64,000 nt of DNA from Cupriavidus pampae. Lineage in GTDB: Bacteria > Pseudomonadota > Gammaproteobacteria > Burkholderiales > Burkholderiaceae. The stretch lies in contig NZ_CAJZAG010000001.1 of the NCBI RefSeq assembly GCF_914271485.1, positions 620,001 through 684,000 of the forward strand. The letters run 5' to 3'. The position numbers and the translations under genes were made by a program. Below are positions 46,292 through 56,414 of this stretch, one piece after another. The notes below the pieces were generated by a model that had not been told where the DNA came from, did no database searches, and saw nothing but the letters and a program-made list of their open reading frames with translations. Position 1 is the stretch's first letter; the number at the start of each line of letters is the position of its first letter.

Positions 46292-46915
46292 GTGTTTCGT
46301 CCTGCTCGTTTCGCTCCTTCACGTCCGTCGCTCGTAGCCGCCGCCACTGCCGTAGTGGCTTTCGCGGCGTTAGCGCTGCCCACACCGGGCAGCGCCGCCG
46401 ATGGCACCTCGCTGTCGTCCGGCTCGCTTGGCATCAACGATGCGATCCGCGATGGCGAGGCGCGCCGCGGCAACGCGCTGACTACGGGCCCCGTCGGGCC
46501 GCTGGCGCCCCGTCCCGAATATGCGAAGCTGCCGGTCTATGTCGGCAAGGTCGGCGACAAGTCCGTGCGGCTGCGCGTGGGCCCCAAGACCGATACGCGC
46601 GACAGCCTGCAGGGCGAGTATTCGACCAGCGATGGCAAGGGCGTGCGCCTGTTATCGGGCGAGTGGGACAACGGCTCGTTCCTGATGGAAGAGTCCGACG
46701 ACGGCACGCGCGTGTCGGGCAATTGGGACGGCCGGATCGACGAGCACGGCGCGGTGCGCGGCACGTGGACCGACGCGTTCAATCCGGCGATCGTCCTGCC
46801 GTTCGCGATTCGCCCGCTTGGCGGCTACCTCGTGATTCCCCCGTTCGATATGCGGCCCAGCAGCGGCGTCACCTACGCGCCGCCGCCGCCCAAGTCGTCG
46901 ATCTCGGGATACTGA
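46292..46915 (+). CDS. secreted hypothetical protein
   Basis: 207-residue protein from GTG 46292 (preceded by GAGG), with an alternative TTG at 46286. A signal peptide SLVAAATAVVAFAALALPTPGSAA is followed by a mature domain of about 175 residues: GPLAPRPEYAKLPVYVGKVGDKSVRLRVGPKTDTRDSLQGEYS and LLSGEWDNGSFLMEESDDGTRVSGNWDGRIDEHGAVRGTW, rich in beta strands. It ends in Pro-rich YAPPPPKSSISGY. No named domain; it looks like a periplasmic or outer-surface beta protein. Lies between bktB and metC. Confidence 0.75.
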   Translation: MFRPARFAPSRPSLVAAATAVVAFAALALPTPGSAADGTSLSSGSLGINDAIRDGEARRGNALTTGPVGPLAPRPEYAKLPVYVGKVGDKSVRLRVGPKTDTRDSLQGEYSTSDGKGVRLLSGEWDNGSFLMEESDDGTRVSGNWDGRIDEHGAVRGTWTDAFNPAIVLPFAIRPLGGYLVIPPFDMRPSSGVTYAPPPPKSSISGY

Positions 46916-46948
46916 CCCGCTCTCACACCTCTATCCAAGGATCGCGCT

Positions 46949-48175
46949 GTGTCCGACCGCTCTTCCTCTTCTCCTGACGACCAACACCCCGCGCATTTTC
47001 CGAAGACGGTTGCGGTGCAGCCCGATCTGAATATCGCGCCGGGGTTTGCCTCGTTCTCGCACGCCACGCATCGCGGTTCGACCGTGGTGTTTCGCACGCT
47101 CGCCGAACTGCGCGCATATGGCGACCCGTCCAAGACGTACTGGCGCTATGGCCTGCATGCCACGCCGACCAGCGAGGCGCTGTGCCAGCATCTGGCGCTG
47201 ATCGAGGGTGGCAAGCACACGTTGCTGTTGCCATCGGGCATGGGGGCGATTTCGCTGGTGGATTTCGCGCTGCTCAAGAGCGGCGACGACGTGCTGATTC
47301 CCGACAACGTGTATGGCCCCAACCGCGATCATGCGGACTGGCTTGCGCGTGACTACGGCGTATCGGTGCGTTACTACCATCCGATGATCGGGGCCGGTAT
47401 TGCCGCGCTGATCCAGCCCAATACGAAGCTGATCTGGCTCGAATCGCCCGGCTCGGTGACGATGGAAGTGCCCGACGTGGAGGCGATCGTCGCGGCCGCA
47501 CGCGCGCGCGGTGTGGTCACCGCGATCGACAATACGTGGTCGGGTGGGTTGTATTTTCAGCCGTTCGACAAGGGCATCGATATCTCGGTGCAGGCGCTGA
47601 CCAAGTACCAGTCGGGTGGCAGCGACGTGCTGATGGGCGCCACCATCGTGCGCGATACCAAGCTGCAGGATCGGCTGCGCCGTACACGTATGCTGATGGG
47701 GTGGGGCGTCTCCGCGGACGATTGTTTTCTGGTGTTGCGCGGGCTGCAGAGTATGCCGGTACGACTGGCCGCGCACGATCGCGCCGCGCGCGAGATTGCC
47801 GAATGGCTGCTACAACGGCCCGAGGTCACACGCGTGCTGCATCCCGCGTTGCCGCAATGCCCCGGCCACGCCGAATGGCGCCGCGATTTTTCGGGGGCGA
47901 CGGGGTTGTTTTCGATCCTGTTGCACGACCGCTATTCGCGCAAACAGGTCGACGATTTCGTCGAGGCGCTCAAGCTGTTCGCGATCGGCTGGTCATGGGG
48001 CGGGGCGCATAGCCTCGCGGTGCCATATCACGTGCCGACCATGCGTGCCCCGGGCACATGGCCCCCGGCGGGCTGGGAGCATGCCGGCGAACTCGTGCGG
48101 CTCTATATCGGATTGGAAGACACGCGCGATCTGATCGCCGACCTGAAGCAGGCCATGGAGGCCACACTGGCCTGA
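46949..48175 (+). CDS. metC: cystathionine beta-lyase
   Basis: 408-residue PLP enzyme of the Cys/Met family, cleaving cystathionine to homocysteine. Motifs are RGSTVVFRTLAELRAYG, YWRYGLHATPTSEALCQHLA, the PLP-binding lysine in ISVQALTKYQSGGSDVLMGA and TRMLMGWGVSADDCFLVLRGLQSMPVR, with NTWSGGLYFQPFDKGID. Start is GTG 46949, preceded by AAGGA. It lies 33 bp after the secreted protein gene. The call is MetC rather than MetB or MetZ because of the short N-terminal HFPKTVAVQPDLNIAPGFASFS and the SKTYWRYG pattern. Confidence 0.93.
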   Translation: MSDRSSSSPDDQHPAHFPKTVAVQPDLNIAPGFASFSHATHRGSTVVFRTLAELRAYGDPSKTYWRYGLHATPTSEALCQHLALIEGGKHTLLLPSGMGAISLVDFALLKSGDDVLIPDNVYGPNRDHADWLARDYGVSVRYYHPMIGAGIAALIQPNTKLIWLESPGSVTMEVPDVEAIVAAARARGVVTAIDNTWSGGLYFQPFDKGIDISVQALTKYQSGGSDVLMGATIVRDTKLQDRLRRTRMLMGWGVSADDCFLVLRGLQSMPVRLAAHDRAAREIAEWLLQRPEVTRVLHPALPQCPGHAEWRRDFSGATGLFSILLHDRYSRKQVDDFVEALKLFAIGWSWGGAHSLAVPYHVPTMRAPGTWPPAGWEHAGELVRLYIGLEDTRDLIADLKQAMEATLA

Positions 48176-48189
48176 GGCGTCTTACGCCA

Positions 48190-48263
48190 CCGGCGCATCT
48201 TATGCGGTTGGTTTGCGCCCGAAGTGAGAGGGCACCGCCGGCGCATCGTATGCCTTCGGTTTG
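48190..48263. repeat. diverged tandem duplication downstream of metC
   Basis: The segment CCGGCGCATCTTATGC…GGTTTGC (from 48190) recurs with few changes from 48238, period 48 bp. No gene lies in it. Confidence 0.6.
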
Positions 48264-48301
48264 CTCCCCTCTCCCTCAGGGAGAGGGGCCGGGGGAGAGG
48301 G
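48263..48301. repeat. GAGAGGGG-type repeat, copy d
   Basis: GCTCCCCTCTCCCTCAGGGAGAGGGGCCGGGGGAGAGGG. First of two direct copies 64 bp apart between metC and the PepSY gene. Confidence 0.75.
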
Positions 48302-48312
48302 TGAAAGGTTAA

Positions 48313-49956
48313 TTAACCAACTGTTTGCTCCCCTCTCCCCTGGGGAGAGGGGCTGGAGGAGAGGGCCGCCTTGCCTGCCTGCGGCGGTGCCCACACCGAC
48401 TCAGCTGGCCCATTCCGCGACCGCCGCTGCGTGGCACGCGCCAAAGCAACATACCCCACCGCCAGCGCAATCGCGCCGATATCGAACCCAGCCACCGCCC
48501 AACGCCCGCCCAGCGCGGCGGCAAACAGGTGGTCCCCAGTCAGGATCGCATTCGACAGCGGTACCGTCAGCGACGCCAGCGCCGCCACATACAGCAGCTC
48601 GATCGCCGCCCGCACCGGCGGACGAATCAACGCCCACGCAATCGCCGCCGCGAACACTGGCCAATACACATAGCTCACCGCCCGCTCGGGCCACAGCAGT
48701 GCGGCCGGGAAGCATAGCGCCACGCCAATGCAGCAGCCAATGCAGACCCCCACCGTCGCCTGCGCGAGCAGACGATGCACGCGCGGCTGGTCGGCCTGTC
48801 GCGTCTTGCGGCGCGACTCGATCCACAGCAGGTTGCCCGAATAAAACAGGAACGCCCCCGCCAGCCCCGCCAGCAGATACACAAAGCGCACCGCCAGATC
48901 GCCAAACGTGCCGAAATGCAGCGCGTACAGCGCGCTATACAACGCATGATTGCCATCGCGCGCGCCCGGTGTCTGGTTGGCAATCAACTGGCCCGCATTG
49001 GGCTCGCCCGCCGCCGCATGAATCCCGACCGACCCGCCATTGCCCAGCGCGCGCGCGCTGTCGCCACGCACTTCGGCCACCGCATTGGCATCGCCATAGC
49101 GCTGGAAGCGAATCGCCTCCGGCGTGAAATGCTCGCCACCATGCTCACGCGCGATACGCAGCAGCTCAGCCGACGTCATCGTGGGCACCGGCCGATTGGC
49201 CGACACCACTTCCGGCGTGGCGCCAGTCACGCGCGGAATCACCTCCATCAACTTGCCGTCGAACGTCAGCACGTTGAACACCATCACGAGCACCAGCGAC
49301 AGGCAGAACAGCGCGCCAGTCACCGCGAACACCATATGGAACGGCAGGCTGAACAGGCCAATCACGTTATGTGCGTCCATCCAGAAGCGCTTGAGATTGC
49401 GCCCCGGCCGCACCGCGAACAGATCCTTCTTGAGGCGCGGCAGATGCAGCAACACGCCCGACACGAGCGCCAGGCCATACAGCACCGAGATCACGCCCAT
49501 GAAGTACATGCCGTTCGTGCCAAGCCCCAGTGCATAGTGCAGCGAGTTCAGAAACGCGGACAACTCGCCGGCCACCGCGTCGATGGACGTATTGCGCTGC
49601 GCGGCCGCATCGCCATCGAGGCGCGCGCCGCTCATGTGGTGCCATTCGCCCTTCTTGTCCATCCAGTAGGCGTTGAAGTCGGGCTCTTCCTTGCTGGGCA
49701 GGCCCACATAAACGCCAGCGGCGGCGTCGGGCTGCACCGCGATGAGCTTCTGCACGAACGCATCGACGGCAGGGCCATTCACCTCGACCTCGGCCGCATG
49801 ATGGCCTTCGAGGCGGGCAGGGTTCTGCCAGACGTGGATCTCGTGGTGGAACACGGTAATCGCGCCCGCAAAGAACGCGATGAACAGGGCCCAGCCGGCC
49901 ATCAGGCCGACCCAGGTATGGAGTGTCTGGTACAGACGGAGCGTATTGGTCTTCAT
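48313..49956 (-). CDS. PepSY-domain transmembrane protein (iron uptake-linked)
   Basis: 547-residue integral membrane protein. ATG 49956 begins MKTNTLRLYQTLHTWVGLMAGWALFIAFFAGAITVFHHEI, the usual PepSY_TM start, with the first helix at residues 10-32. At least five membrane segments are visible, with periplasmic PepSY regions in between (KFTPEAIRFQRYGDANAVAEVRGDS). His residues in helices (HTWVG, FHHEI) are suited to haem or iron coordination. It closes a DUF3325-DUF3649-PepSY operon preceded by a Fur box. Homologues sit next to siderophore receptors and may reduce ferric siderophore. The C-terminal about 17 residues (SSSPSPQGRGEQTVG) are encoded by a palindromic repeat. Confidence 0.9.
   Translation of the reverse strand: MKTNTLRLYQTLHTWVGLMAGWALFIAFFAGAITVFHHEIHVWQNPARLEGHHAAEVEVNGPAVDAFVQKLIAVQPDAAAGVYVGLPSKEEPDFNAYWMDKKGEWHHMSGARLDGDAAAQRNTSIDAVAGELSAFLNSLHYALGLGTNGMYFMGVISVLYGLALVSGVLLHLPRLKKDLFAVRPGRNLKRFWMDAHNVIGLFSLPFHMVFAVTGALFCLSLVLVMVFNVLTFDGKLMEVIPRVTGATPEVVSANRPVPTMTSAELLRIAREHGGEHFTPEAIRFQRYGDANAVAEVRGDSARALGNGGSVGIHAAAGEPNAGQLIANQTPGARDGNHALYSALYALHFGTFGDLAVRFVYLLAGLAGAFLFYSGNLLWIESRRKTRQADQPRVHRLLAQATVGVCIGCCIGVALCFPAALLWPERAVSYVYWPVFAAAIAWALIRPPVRAAIELLYVAALASLTVPLSNAILTGDHLFAAALGGRWAVAGFDIGAIALAVGYVALARATQRRSRNGPAESVWAPPQAGKAALSSSPSPQGRGEQTVG
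48327..48364. repeat. GAGAGGGG-type repeat, copy e
   Basis: GCTCCCCTCTCCCCTGGGGAGAGGGGCTGGAGGAGAGGG. It overlaps the 3' end of the PepSY gene and supplies the codons for its last residues. Confidence 0.75.
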
Positions 49957-49966
49957 CGGACGATCC

Positions 49967-50254
49967 TCACGAGCCGAGCGTGGAGGCGGGCGGCATCGCA
50001 TGCAGCGCGCGCAGCGCCCACAACGCACCGAAACAGACGAGGTTGGCGGCGGCGAGCCACAGCCACGCCGCACGGCTCGAGCCGAACAGCAGGCTGCCGC
50101 TGATGATTCCTACCCACAGCGGCAGGGTCAGCAACACCGCGGCCACCACGCCGCCTTCCCAGCCACCCGGCAACCACAGGATGCCCAGCGTGCAGAGCGC
50201 CAGCGCGAGCGGCAGACCCAGCAACGTGCCCGCAAGCCATTTGGTGCCCATCAT
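49967..50254 (-). CDS. DUF3649 membrane protein
   Basis: 95-residue protein with three membrane segments (TLLGLPLALALCTLGILWL, VVAAVLLTLPLWVGIISGSLLF, AWLWLAAANLVCFGALWAL). It is of the DUF3649 type found with PepSY proteins in iron-uptake loci. It starts inside the stop of the DUF3325 gene (ATGA at 50251-50254) and ends 10 bp before the PepSY gene. Function is unknown; a partner for the PepSY protein is likely. Confidence 0.85.
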   Translation of the reverse strand: MMGTKWLAGTLLGLPLALALCTLGILWLPGGWEGGVVAAVLLTLPLWVGIISGSLLFGSSRAAWLWLAAANLVCFGALWALRALHAMPPASTLGS

Positions 50255-50562
50255 GCGGCCTCCTCCACGGTCTCGGCGGCGTCACGCACGCCGCGGCGAT
50301 GGTTGGCCCAGGTGCCGAGGAACGGCCACAGCGACAGGCAGCACGTCAGCGTGATCAGCGTGGCGGCAATCGCCACGGCCCAGCCTTCGGGAATGCTCAT
50401 GATCCAGGCGGATGCCACCACGAGCACCAGCCCGAGGATAAAGAGGGCGCGCGGCGACAATGGCCGGCGCGAAGAGGGGATCAGGACCTGGTTCGGCGCG
50501 GCCAGATACAGGCACGCGGCAGCCACCAGCCCAAGCAGGACGGCAATGCCTTGCATGAACAT
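50251..50562 (-). CDS. DUF3325 membrane protein
   Basis: 103-residue protein with three predicted helices (GIAVLLGLVAAACLYLAAP, LFILGLVLVVASAWIMSI, WAVAIAATLITLTCCLSLWPFLG), of the DUF3325 type. The open frame starts at 50607, but this falls inside the Fur box, so ATG 50562 (MFMQGIAVLL) is the likely start; ATG 50556 is also possible. It is the first gene of the DUF3325-DUF3649-PepSY operon. Confidence 0.85.
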   Translation of the reverse strand: MFMQGIAVLLGLVAAACLYLAAPNQVLIPSSRRPLSPRALFILGLVLVVASAWIMSIPEGWAVAIAATLITLTCCLSLWPFLGTWANHRRGVRDAAETVEEAA

Positions 50563-50589
50563 CCGTTCATTCGAAAACTCGGAAGCTGA

Positions 50590-50608
50590 AATAGTAATGA
50601 TTCCCATT
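50590..50608 (-). promoter_or_regulatory. Fur box
   Basis: On the minus strand AATGGGAATCATTACTATT matches the 19-bp Fur consensus (AATGATAATCATTATCATT-type) at 15 of 19 positions. It lies 28 bases upstream of the DUF3325 start and covers the ORF's earlier ATG. Iron repression of the operon is the expected effect. Confidence 0.75.
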
Positions 50609-50695
50609 TGATTTCACAAGAAAATCAAGGGAATACGACAATTTTGTAATCTTTGAGGCGCAGCGACGGCGCCCCGAGAAAGTGTCGCCCTAGGC

Positions 50696-51547
50696 TTATT
50701 TCAGCAGTTCCAGCAGTCCGTCCAACCCGACGTGGTTGAACGCGACACTGGCCTGGGCACGCACCACGGGTTTGGCGCGGAATGCCACCGAGAGGCCGGC
50801 GATGGCCATCATCTTGAGGTCGTTGGAGCCATCGCCCATGACGATCGCCTGCGACGGATCGGCGCCGATCTGCGCGCATACCTCGCGCACCGTGCGTGCC
50901 TTGACGTCGGCGTTGACGATCTCGCCGACCACCTGGCCGGTGAGCTTGCCGTCGACGATCTCGAGCGTATTGGCGCGCGTGAAGTCGAGGCCCAGACGTG
51001 GCTTGAGCTGATCGGTGAAATGGACAAAGCCACCCGATACCAGCAGCGTGCGAATGCCGAGCGCCTGCACGCCGGCCAGCATGCGTTCCGCGCCGGGCGA
51101 CAGGCGCAGGCGTTCCGCGTACACGCGGTCGAGCACCGAGGCGTCGAGCCCCTTGAGCAGCGCCACGCGGCGGCGCAGGCTTTCGTTGAAGTCGGTGATC
51201 TCGCCGCGCATGGCGGCTTCGGTGATGGCCGAGACCTCGGCCTTGAGCCCGCAGAAATCCGCAATCTCGTCGATGCACTCGATCGTGATCAGCGTCGAGT
51301 CCATGTCCATGGCCACGAGCTTGAAGTCCGACAGCTTGCGCGCGACCGGCAACACCGCCCAGTCGATGCCGCGCGGCATGCAGTACGCGTCGAGGCTCTC
51401 GTGCAGCGCGGGCGTCAGCGGCGCGCTGGTGTCGGCCACGGCGACGGTATCGCTATGCGGCACCAGCGGGGAGGCCCCGGCAAGCGCGCGCACGGCGTCG
51501 AGATCGGCGGTGGCAATCGGGGAGAGGCTCTGGAGAATCAACGGCAT
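50696..51547 (-). CDS. serB: phosphoserine phosphatase SerB
   Basis: 283-residue HAD phosphatase for the last step of serine synthesis. The N-terminal region (residues 1-85) is ACT-like (VRALAGASPLVPHSDTVAVAD and CMPRGIDWAVLPVAR). HAD motif I is VAMDMDSTLITIECIDEIADFCG (nucleophile DMDST), motif II is TLLVSGGFVHFTDQLKPRLGL, and motif III/IV is VMGDGSNDLKMMAIAGLSVAFRAKP. Minus-strand gene between the argE side and the iron operon. Convincing full-length member. Confidence 0.96.
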   Translation of the reverse strand: MPLILQSLSPIATADLDAVRALAGASPLVPHSDTVAVADTSAPLTPALHESLDAYCMPRGIDWAVLPVARKLSDFKLVAMDMDSTLITIECIDEIADFCGLKAEVSAITEAAMRGEITDFNESLRRRVALLKGLDASVLDRVYAERLRLSPGAERMLAGVQALGIRTLLVSGGFVHFTDQLKPRLGLDFTRANTLEIVDGKLTGQVVGEIVNADVKARTVREVCAQIGADPSQAIVMGDGSNDLKMMAIAGLSVAFRAKPVVRAQASVAFNHVGLDGLLELLK

Positions 51548-51650
51548 GGGACGAATGCGGGTCAGGTGGGCTCAACGAAGGCACTATTGTAGCCATTCGT
51601 GGCTACCCACCTAGCCATAAACGCTTACTGCACGAGCCTACTGCGCGAAC

Positions 51651-52874
51651 TTACTGCGCGCGCAGGCTGCCCACCACCTTGTGCAGGAATCGCTCGCACG
51701 CTTCAAGCTGGTCGAGCGCGACGAACTCGTCAGGCTTGTGGGCCTGCTGAATATCGCCGGGGCCGCAGACCACCGCCGGTACGCCGATCTGCTGGAACAG
51801 GCCAGCCTCCGTCGCGTAGGCCACCTTGTTGATATCGCGATCGCCAGTCAGCGCGCGCACGAGTTGGGTAATCGCATCCTGCTCCGCGGCGTCGAGCGAC
51901 GGCGCCGCCGCGATCTCGGTGATCACGAGGTCCGCATCGGCGTGCTCGCCACGCATGCGCGGCAGCAGCACATCGCCAGCGTAAGCCTGCACACGCGAAA
52001 TAATGCCCTTGGGATCCACGCCCGGCAGATTGCGGAACTCGAACACGAACTCGCACAGCGCGGGAATCGTATTGATCGCGATGCCACCCTGAATGGTGCC
52101 GGTAGACGCCGTGGTGAACGGCACATCGAATGCCTGGTCGTATGGGCCATTAGCCTTGAACTCGTCGGCGATGTCGCGGATAAAGCAGATCAGCCGCGCC
52201 GCGTACTCGATCGCATTGACGCCCTTCGGTGTCAGCGACGAATGCGCGGCCTGACCCTTGACGCAGCAGCGGTACGCGTTGATGCCCTTGTGCGCGACGA
52301 TGGTGCGCATGCTGGTGGGCTCGCCGACGATGCAGCCCGCCGGACGCACGCCGCGGTCGCGCAACTGCGCGAGCATATAAGGCGCGCCCATGCAGCCGAC
52401 TTCCTCGTCGAACGACAGCGCGTAATGCACAGGCTCGCGCAGACGCGTCTCCAGCAGCGTCGGCAGCAGCGACAACGTGGTGCCGATAAAGCCCTTCATG
52501 TCGCACGTGCCGCGACCGTAGAGCTTGCCATCGCGAATCACGGGCTGGAACGGATCGCTGCTCCAGTCCTGACCATCGACGGGCACCACGTCGGTGTGGC
52601 CCGACAGCACGATGCCGCCATCGGTCGTGCCATTCGCGGCCGGTACGGTGACGAACAGGTTGGCCTTGTTCTGCTGCGGGTTGTAGCTCAGGTGCGGCTG
52701 CAGCCCGCGTGCCGCGAAATGATCGCGCACGGTCTCGATCAGGCCGAGATTCGAATTACGCGAAGTGGTGTCGAATTCGACCAGCCGCCTGGTCCAGTCC
52801 AGCGCGCTGAGATCGGTGGCGCGGTTGGCAACGGTGTTTTCGCGGGTCTTCTCGTTCAGAGTGTCGACTGACAT
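51651..52874 (-). CDS. argE: acetylornithine deacetylase ArgE
   Basis: 407-residue M20 metallopeptidase that deacetylates N-acetylornithine in arginine synthesis. Metal and catalytic motifs: VLSGHTDVVPVDGQDWSSDPF, LYGRGTCDMKGFIG (bridging Asp), and the catalytic Glu in LSFDEEVGCMGAP; dimerisation-domain sequence HSSLTPKGVNAIEYAA; C-terminal CGPGDIQQAHKPDEFV with the last metal ligand His. ATG 52874. It lies 54 bp downstream of mfd on the same strand. M20 family substrate can vary, but these motifs fit ArgE well. Confidence 0.93.
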   Translation of the reverse strand: MSVDTLNEKTRENTVANRATDLSALDWTRRLVEFDTTSRNSNLGLIETVRDHFAARGLQPHLSYNPQQNKANLFVTVPAANGTTDGGIVLSGHTDVVPVDGQDWSSDPFQPVIRDGKLYGRGTCDMKGFIGTTLSLLPTLLETRLREPVHYALSFDEEVGCMGAPYMLAQLRDRGVRPAGCIVGEPTSMRTIVAHKGINAYRCCVKGQAAHSSLTPKGVNAIEYAARLICFIRDIADEFKANGPYDQAFDVPFTTASTGTIQGGIAINTIPALCEFVFEFRNLPGVDPKGIISRVQAYAGDVLLPRMRGEHADADLVITEIAAAPSLDAAEQDAITQLVRALTGDRDINKVAYATEAGLFQQIGVPAVVCGPGDIQQAHKPDEFVALDQLEACERFLHKVVGSLRAQ

Positions 52875-52928
52875 GAGGGCTGGGTCCGGTTCGAATGTTT
52901 AATGGTCGATGCTACACCTCGCCGCGCG

Positions 52929-55900
52929 TCAGGCCAACTGGCGCAGCGTGTGCTTGATGGTCTGGGCGCGCACGGCGATATCTGGCATCTTGGCCTCGAT
53001 GCGCAGCTTGTCCTGCCCCGCCAGCTTGATATGGCGGTTCTTCTGCACGAGGTCGATGATGCGAATCGCGTCGATCGGCGGATTGGGCACGAACTGAACG
53101 CTGATGCTGGCCTCGCCCGCATCGATCTTGCGTACGCCCAGCGGCGCGGCCGCGATGCGCAGCCGGTGCGTTTCGACCAGTGCCTGCGCCTGCGGCGGCA
53201 GCCGGCCGAAGCGGTCGATCAGCTCTTCCTGGATATCGTCCACGCGCTCGGCCGTCTCGCAGTTGGCGAGGCGTTTATAAAGCGAAAGGCGTTCGTGCAC
53301 GTCCGCGCAGTAATCGCTGGGCAGCAGCGCGGGCGTGCCGAGGTTGATCTCGGTGGTGGCCTGCAGCGGCGCCATCAGGTCGGGCTCCTTGCCGGCCTTG
53401 AGCGCCTTGACCGCAGCGTTCAGCATATCGGTGTACAGCTGGAAGCCGATCTCGTGGATCTCGCCCGACTGCTTGTCGCCGAGCACTTCACCGGCGCCGC
53501 GAATCTCGAGGTCATGCATGGCCAGATAGAAGCCCGCGCCCAGTTCCTCCATCTGCTGGATGGCCTCGAGCCGGCGCTGTGCCTGCTTGGTCAGGCCATC
53601 GACATCGTGTACCAGCAGATACGCATAGGCCTGATGGTGCGAACGGCCGACGCGGCCGCGCAACTGGTGCAGCTGCGCCAGCCCGAACTTGTCGGCGCGG
53701 TGGATCAGGATCGTGTTGGCGGTGGGGTTGTCGATGCCGGTCTCGATGATGGTCGTGCACAGCAGGATATTGTCGCGTCGCGCGACGAAGTCCCGCATCA
53801 CGCGCTCGAGCTCGCGCTCGTGCATCTGGCCGTGCGCCACCGCGATACGCGCTTCCGGCACCAGCTCGGCCAGCCGCGCGCGCTTGTTCTCGATCGTGTC
53901 CACCTCGTTGTGCAGGAAGTAGACCTGTCCGCCACGCTTGAGCTCGCGCAGGATGGCTTCGCGAATCACGCCATCTTCCTCGCGACGCACGAACGTCTTG
54001 ATCGCGAGCCGCTTCTGTGGCGCGGTGGCAATCACCGAGAAATCGCGCAGGCCTTCGAGCGCCATGCCGAGCGTACGCGGAATCGGCGTGGCCGTGAGGG
54101 TGAGTACATCGACCTCGGCGCGCAGCGACTTGAGCGCTTCCTTCTGCCGCACGCCAAAGCGGTGTTCCTCGTCGATGATGACGAGCCCCAGGCGCTGGAA
54201 TTTCACCTCGTCGGAGAGCAGCTTGTGCGTGCCGATCACGATATCGACGGTGCCGTCGTTGATCTGCTTGATAGCCGCGTCGATCTCTTTCTTGGTCTTG
54301 AAGCGCGACAGTTCGACGATGCGCACCGGCCATTCGGCAAAGCGGTCCGACAGCGTCTGGAAATGCTGCTCGGCCAGCAGCGTGGTGGGCGCGAGCATCG
54401 CCACCTGCTTGCCGCCGAGCACCGCCACGAACGCGGCACGCAATGCCACCTCGGTCTTGCCGAAGCCGACATCGCCGCATACCAGCCGGTCCATCGGCTT
54501 GCCCGAGGTCATATCGGCAATCACGGCCGAGATGGCCGCGGCCTGATCGGGTGTTTCCTCGAAACCGAAGCTCTCGGCGAACGTCTCGTAGTCCTTCGGC
54601 GACAGAGGGAACGCAAAGCCTTCGCGCAGTGCGCGGCGCGCGTACAGGTTCAGCAGTTCGGCCGCGGTATCGCGGATCTGCTGCGCGGCCTTGCGCTTGG
54701 CCTTGTCCCACTGGCCGGAGCCCAGGTGGTGCAGCGGCGCGGTATCGGGGTCCGCGCCCGAATAGCGCGAGATCACATGCAACTGATGCACGGGCACGTA
54801 CAGCTTTGAGCCTTTGTCATAGTCGAGGTGCAGGAACTCTTCCTCGCCATTGCCCAGATCGAGCGTGACCAGTCCGTTGTAGCGGCCAATGCCGTGCTCG
54901 CTGTGCACGACGGGGTCGCCCACCTTGAGCTCGGCGAGGTCGCGCACCATCGAATCGACGGCGCTGGCCTGTTCCTGCTTGCGGCGGCCCGCACGGCGCG
55001 CGGTGCCTGCATACAGCTCGGCTTCGGTCACGAACGCGAACGATCCCGCCGGCAGCGCAAAGCCGCTCTGCAGCGGCGCCACCACGATCGAGAAGTGCGT
55101 GTCGCCAGCGAGGAACGCGGCAAAGTCATCCACCGGTTGCGGGCGCAGGCCGCTCTCGGCAAACAGTTGCAACAGCGTCTCGCGTCGGCCCGCGGAGTCC
55201 GCGCACATCAGCACCCGCGTGGCCTTGTCGAGCAGCAGCGATTCGAGGTTGACCAGCGGATCTTCGGCGCGTCGGTTCACCGAGACATCGGGCAAGGCCT
55301 TGACCGGCGGCACGTCATCCGCAGTGGCCTCCCGCTGCAGCACGAGCCGCGCGAGCGGCTTGGCGCCGACGAAGAACTGCTCCTCGGAGAGGAACAGGTC
55401 CGACGGCGGCAGCAGCGGACGCTCGCGGTCATGCCGCATAAACGTGTAGCGTTGCGTGGTATCGGCCCAGAAGCGGCGGATCGCGTCGTCAACATTGCCC
55501 GAGAACGCAAGCTGCGTGTTGGCGGGCAGATAGTCGAACACGCTCGCGCTCGACTCGAAAAACAGCGGCAGGTAGTACTCGATGCCCGCCGACGGCACGC
55601 CGTTGCCGATGTCCTTGTAGATCGGCGACTTGGTTGGATCGCCCTCGAACACCTCGCGCCAGCGGCCGCGGAACGCGGTACGCGCGGTCTCGTCGAGCGG
55701 AAACTCGCGCCCCGGCAGCAATCGCACTTCCTTGACCGGATAGAGGCTGCGTTGGGTATCGGGGTCGAACGCGCGAATGGTCTCGATTTCGTCGCCGAAC
55801 AGATCGATCCGGTAGGGCAGCGCCGAACCCATCGGAAACAGGTCGATCAGGCCACCGCGCACGCTGTATTCGCCGGGGCGCATCACCGCGCTCACGTGCT

Positions 55901-56372
55901 CGTAACCGGCCAGCGTGAACTGCGCCTTGAGCGCGGCTTCATCGAGCCGCTCGCCCTGCTTGAAGAAGAACGTGTAGGCCGCGAGGAACGCGGGCGGCGC
56001 CAGTCGATAGAGTGCGGTGGACGCGGGCACGATCATCACGTCGCACTGGCCACCCTGGATATCGTGCAGCGTCGCCAGCCGTTCCGAGACCAGATCCTGG
56101 TGCGGAGAAAAGCTATCGTAGGGCAGCGTTTCCCAATCGGGCAGCAGCCGCACGCGCAATTCGGGCGCGAACCATGGAATCTCTTCCGCGAGCCGCTGCG
56201 CGTCGGTGGCGTTGGCGCAGACCACCGCGAGCATCGGCACCTGCGCGCGATGCGCGCGCATATAGGCGGCCACGAGCAGCGCGTCGGAGGAGCCGGTCAG
56301 GCCCGTCACGGTATGACGCATGCCGGGCTTGATCAGCGGCAGGGAAAGAAAGCCAAACGAAGCAGAAGACAT
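52929..56372 (-). CDS. mfd: transcription-repair coupling factor Mfd
   Basis: 1147-residue Mfd, which pushes stalled RNA polymerase off DNA and recruits UvrA. N-terminal UvrB-like domains (residues 1-about 340: [28 protein letters not shown]), RNAP-interacting domain ([45 protein letters not shown]), helicase Walker A ([17 protein letters not shown]), DEEH box ([19 protein letters not shown]), and TRG and C-terminal D7 region ([28 protein letters not shown]). Start [25 protein letters not shown] at ATG 56372. The only remarkable feature is a long antisense open frame (see rejected). Confidence 0.97.
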   Translation of the reverse strand: MSSASFGFLSLPLIKPGMRHTVTGLTGSSDALLVAAYMRAHRAQVPMLAVVCANATDAQRLAEEIPWFAPELRVRLLPDWETLPYDSFSPHQDLVSERLATLHDIQGGQCDVMIVPASTALYRLAPPAFLAAYTFFFKQGERLDEAALKAQFTLAGYEHVSAVMRPGEYSVRGGLIDLFPMGSALPYRIDLFGDEIETIRAFDPDTQRSLYPVKEVRLLPGREFPLDETARTAFRGRWREVFEGDPTKSPIYKDIGNGVPSAGIEYYLPLFFESSASVFDYLPANTQLAFSGNVDDAIRRFWADTTQRYTFMRHDRERPLLPPSDLFLSEEQFFVGAKPLARLVLQREATADDVPPVKALPDVSVNRRAEDPLVNLESLLLDKATRVLMCADSAGRRETLLQLFAESGLRPQPVDDFAAFLAGDTHFSIVVAPLQSGFALPAGSFAFVTEAELYAGTARRAGRRKQEQASAVDSMVRDLAELKVGDPVVHSEHGIGRYNGLVTLDLGNGEEEFLHLDYDKGSKLYVPVHQLHVISRYSGADPDTAPLHHLGSGQWDKAKRKAAQQIRDTAAELLNLYARRALREGFAFPLSPKDYETFAESFGFEETPDQAAAISAVIADMTSGKPMDRLVCGDVGFGKTEVALRAAFVAVLGGKQVAMLAPTTLLAEQHFQTLSDRFAEWPVRIVELSRFKTKKEIDAAIKQINDGTVDIVIGTHKLLSDEVKFQRLGLVIIDEEHRFGVRQKEALKSLRAEVDVLTLTATPIPRTLGMALEGLRDFSVIATAPQKRLAIKTFVRREEDGVIREAILRELKRGGQVYFLHNEVDTIENKRARLAELVPEARIAVAHGQMHERELERVMRDFVARRDNILLCTTIIETGIDNPTANTILIHRADKFGLAQLHQLRGRVGRSHHQAYAYLLVHDVDGLTKQAQRRLEAIQQMEELGAGFYLAMHDLEIRGAGEVLGDKQSGEIHEIGFQLYTDMLNAAVKALKAGKEPDLMAPLQATTEINLGTPALLPSDYCADVHERLSLYKRLANCETAERVDDIQEELIDRFGRLPPQAQALVETHRLRIAAAPLGVRKIDAGEASISVQFVPNPPIDAIRIIDLVQKNRHIKLAGQDKLRIEAKMPDIAVRAQTIKHTLRQLA

Positions 56373-56414
56373 ACGTGGGTATCGGGCGTTGACGACAGGG
56401 GCAATGCAAGGGTC

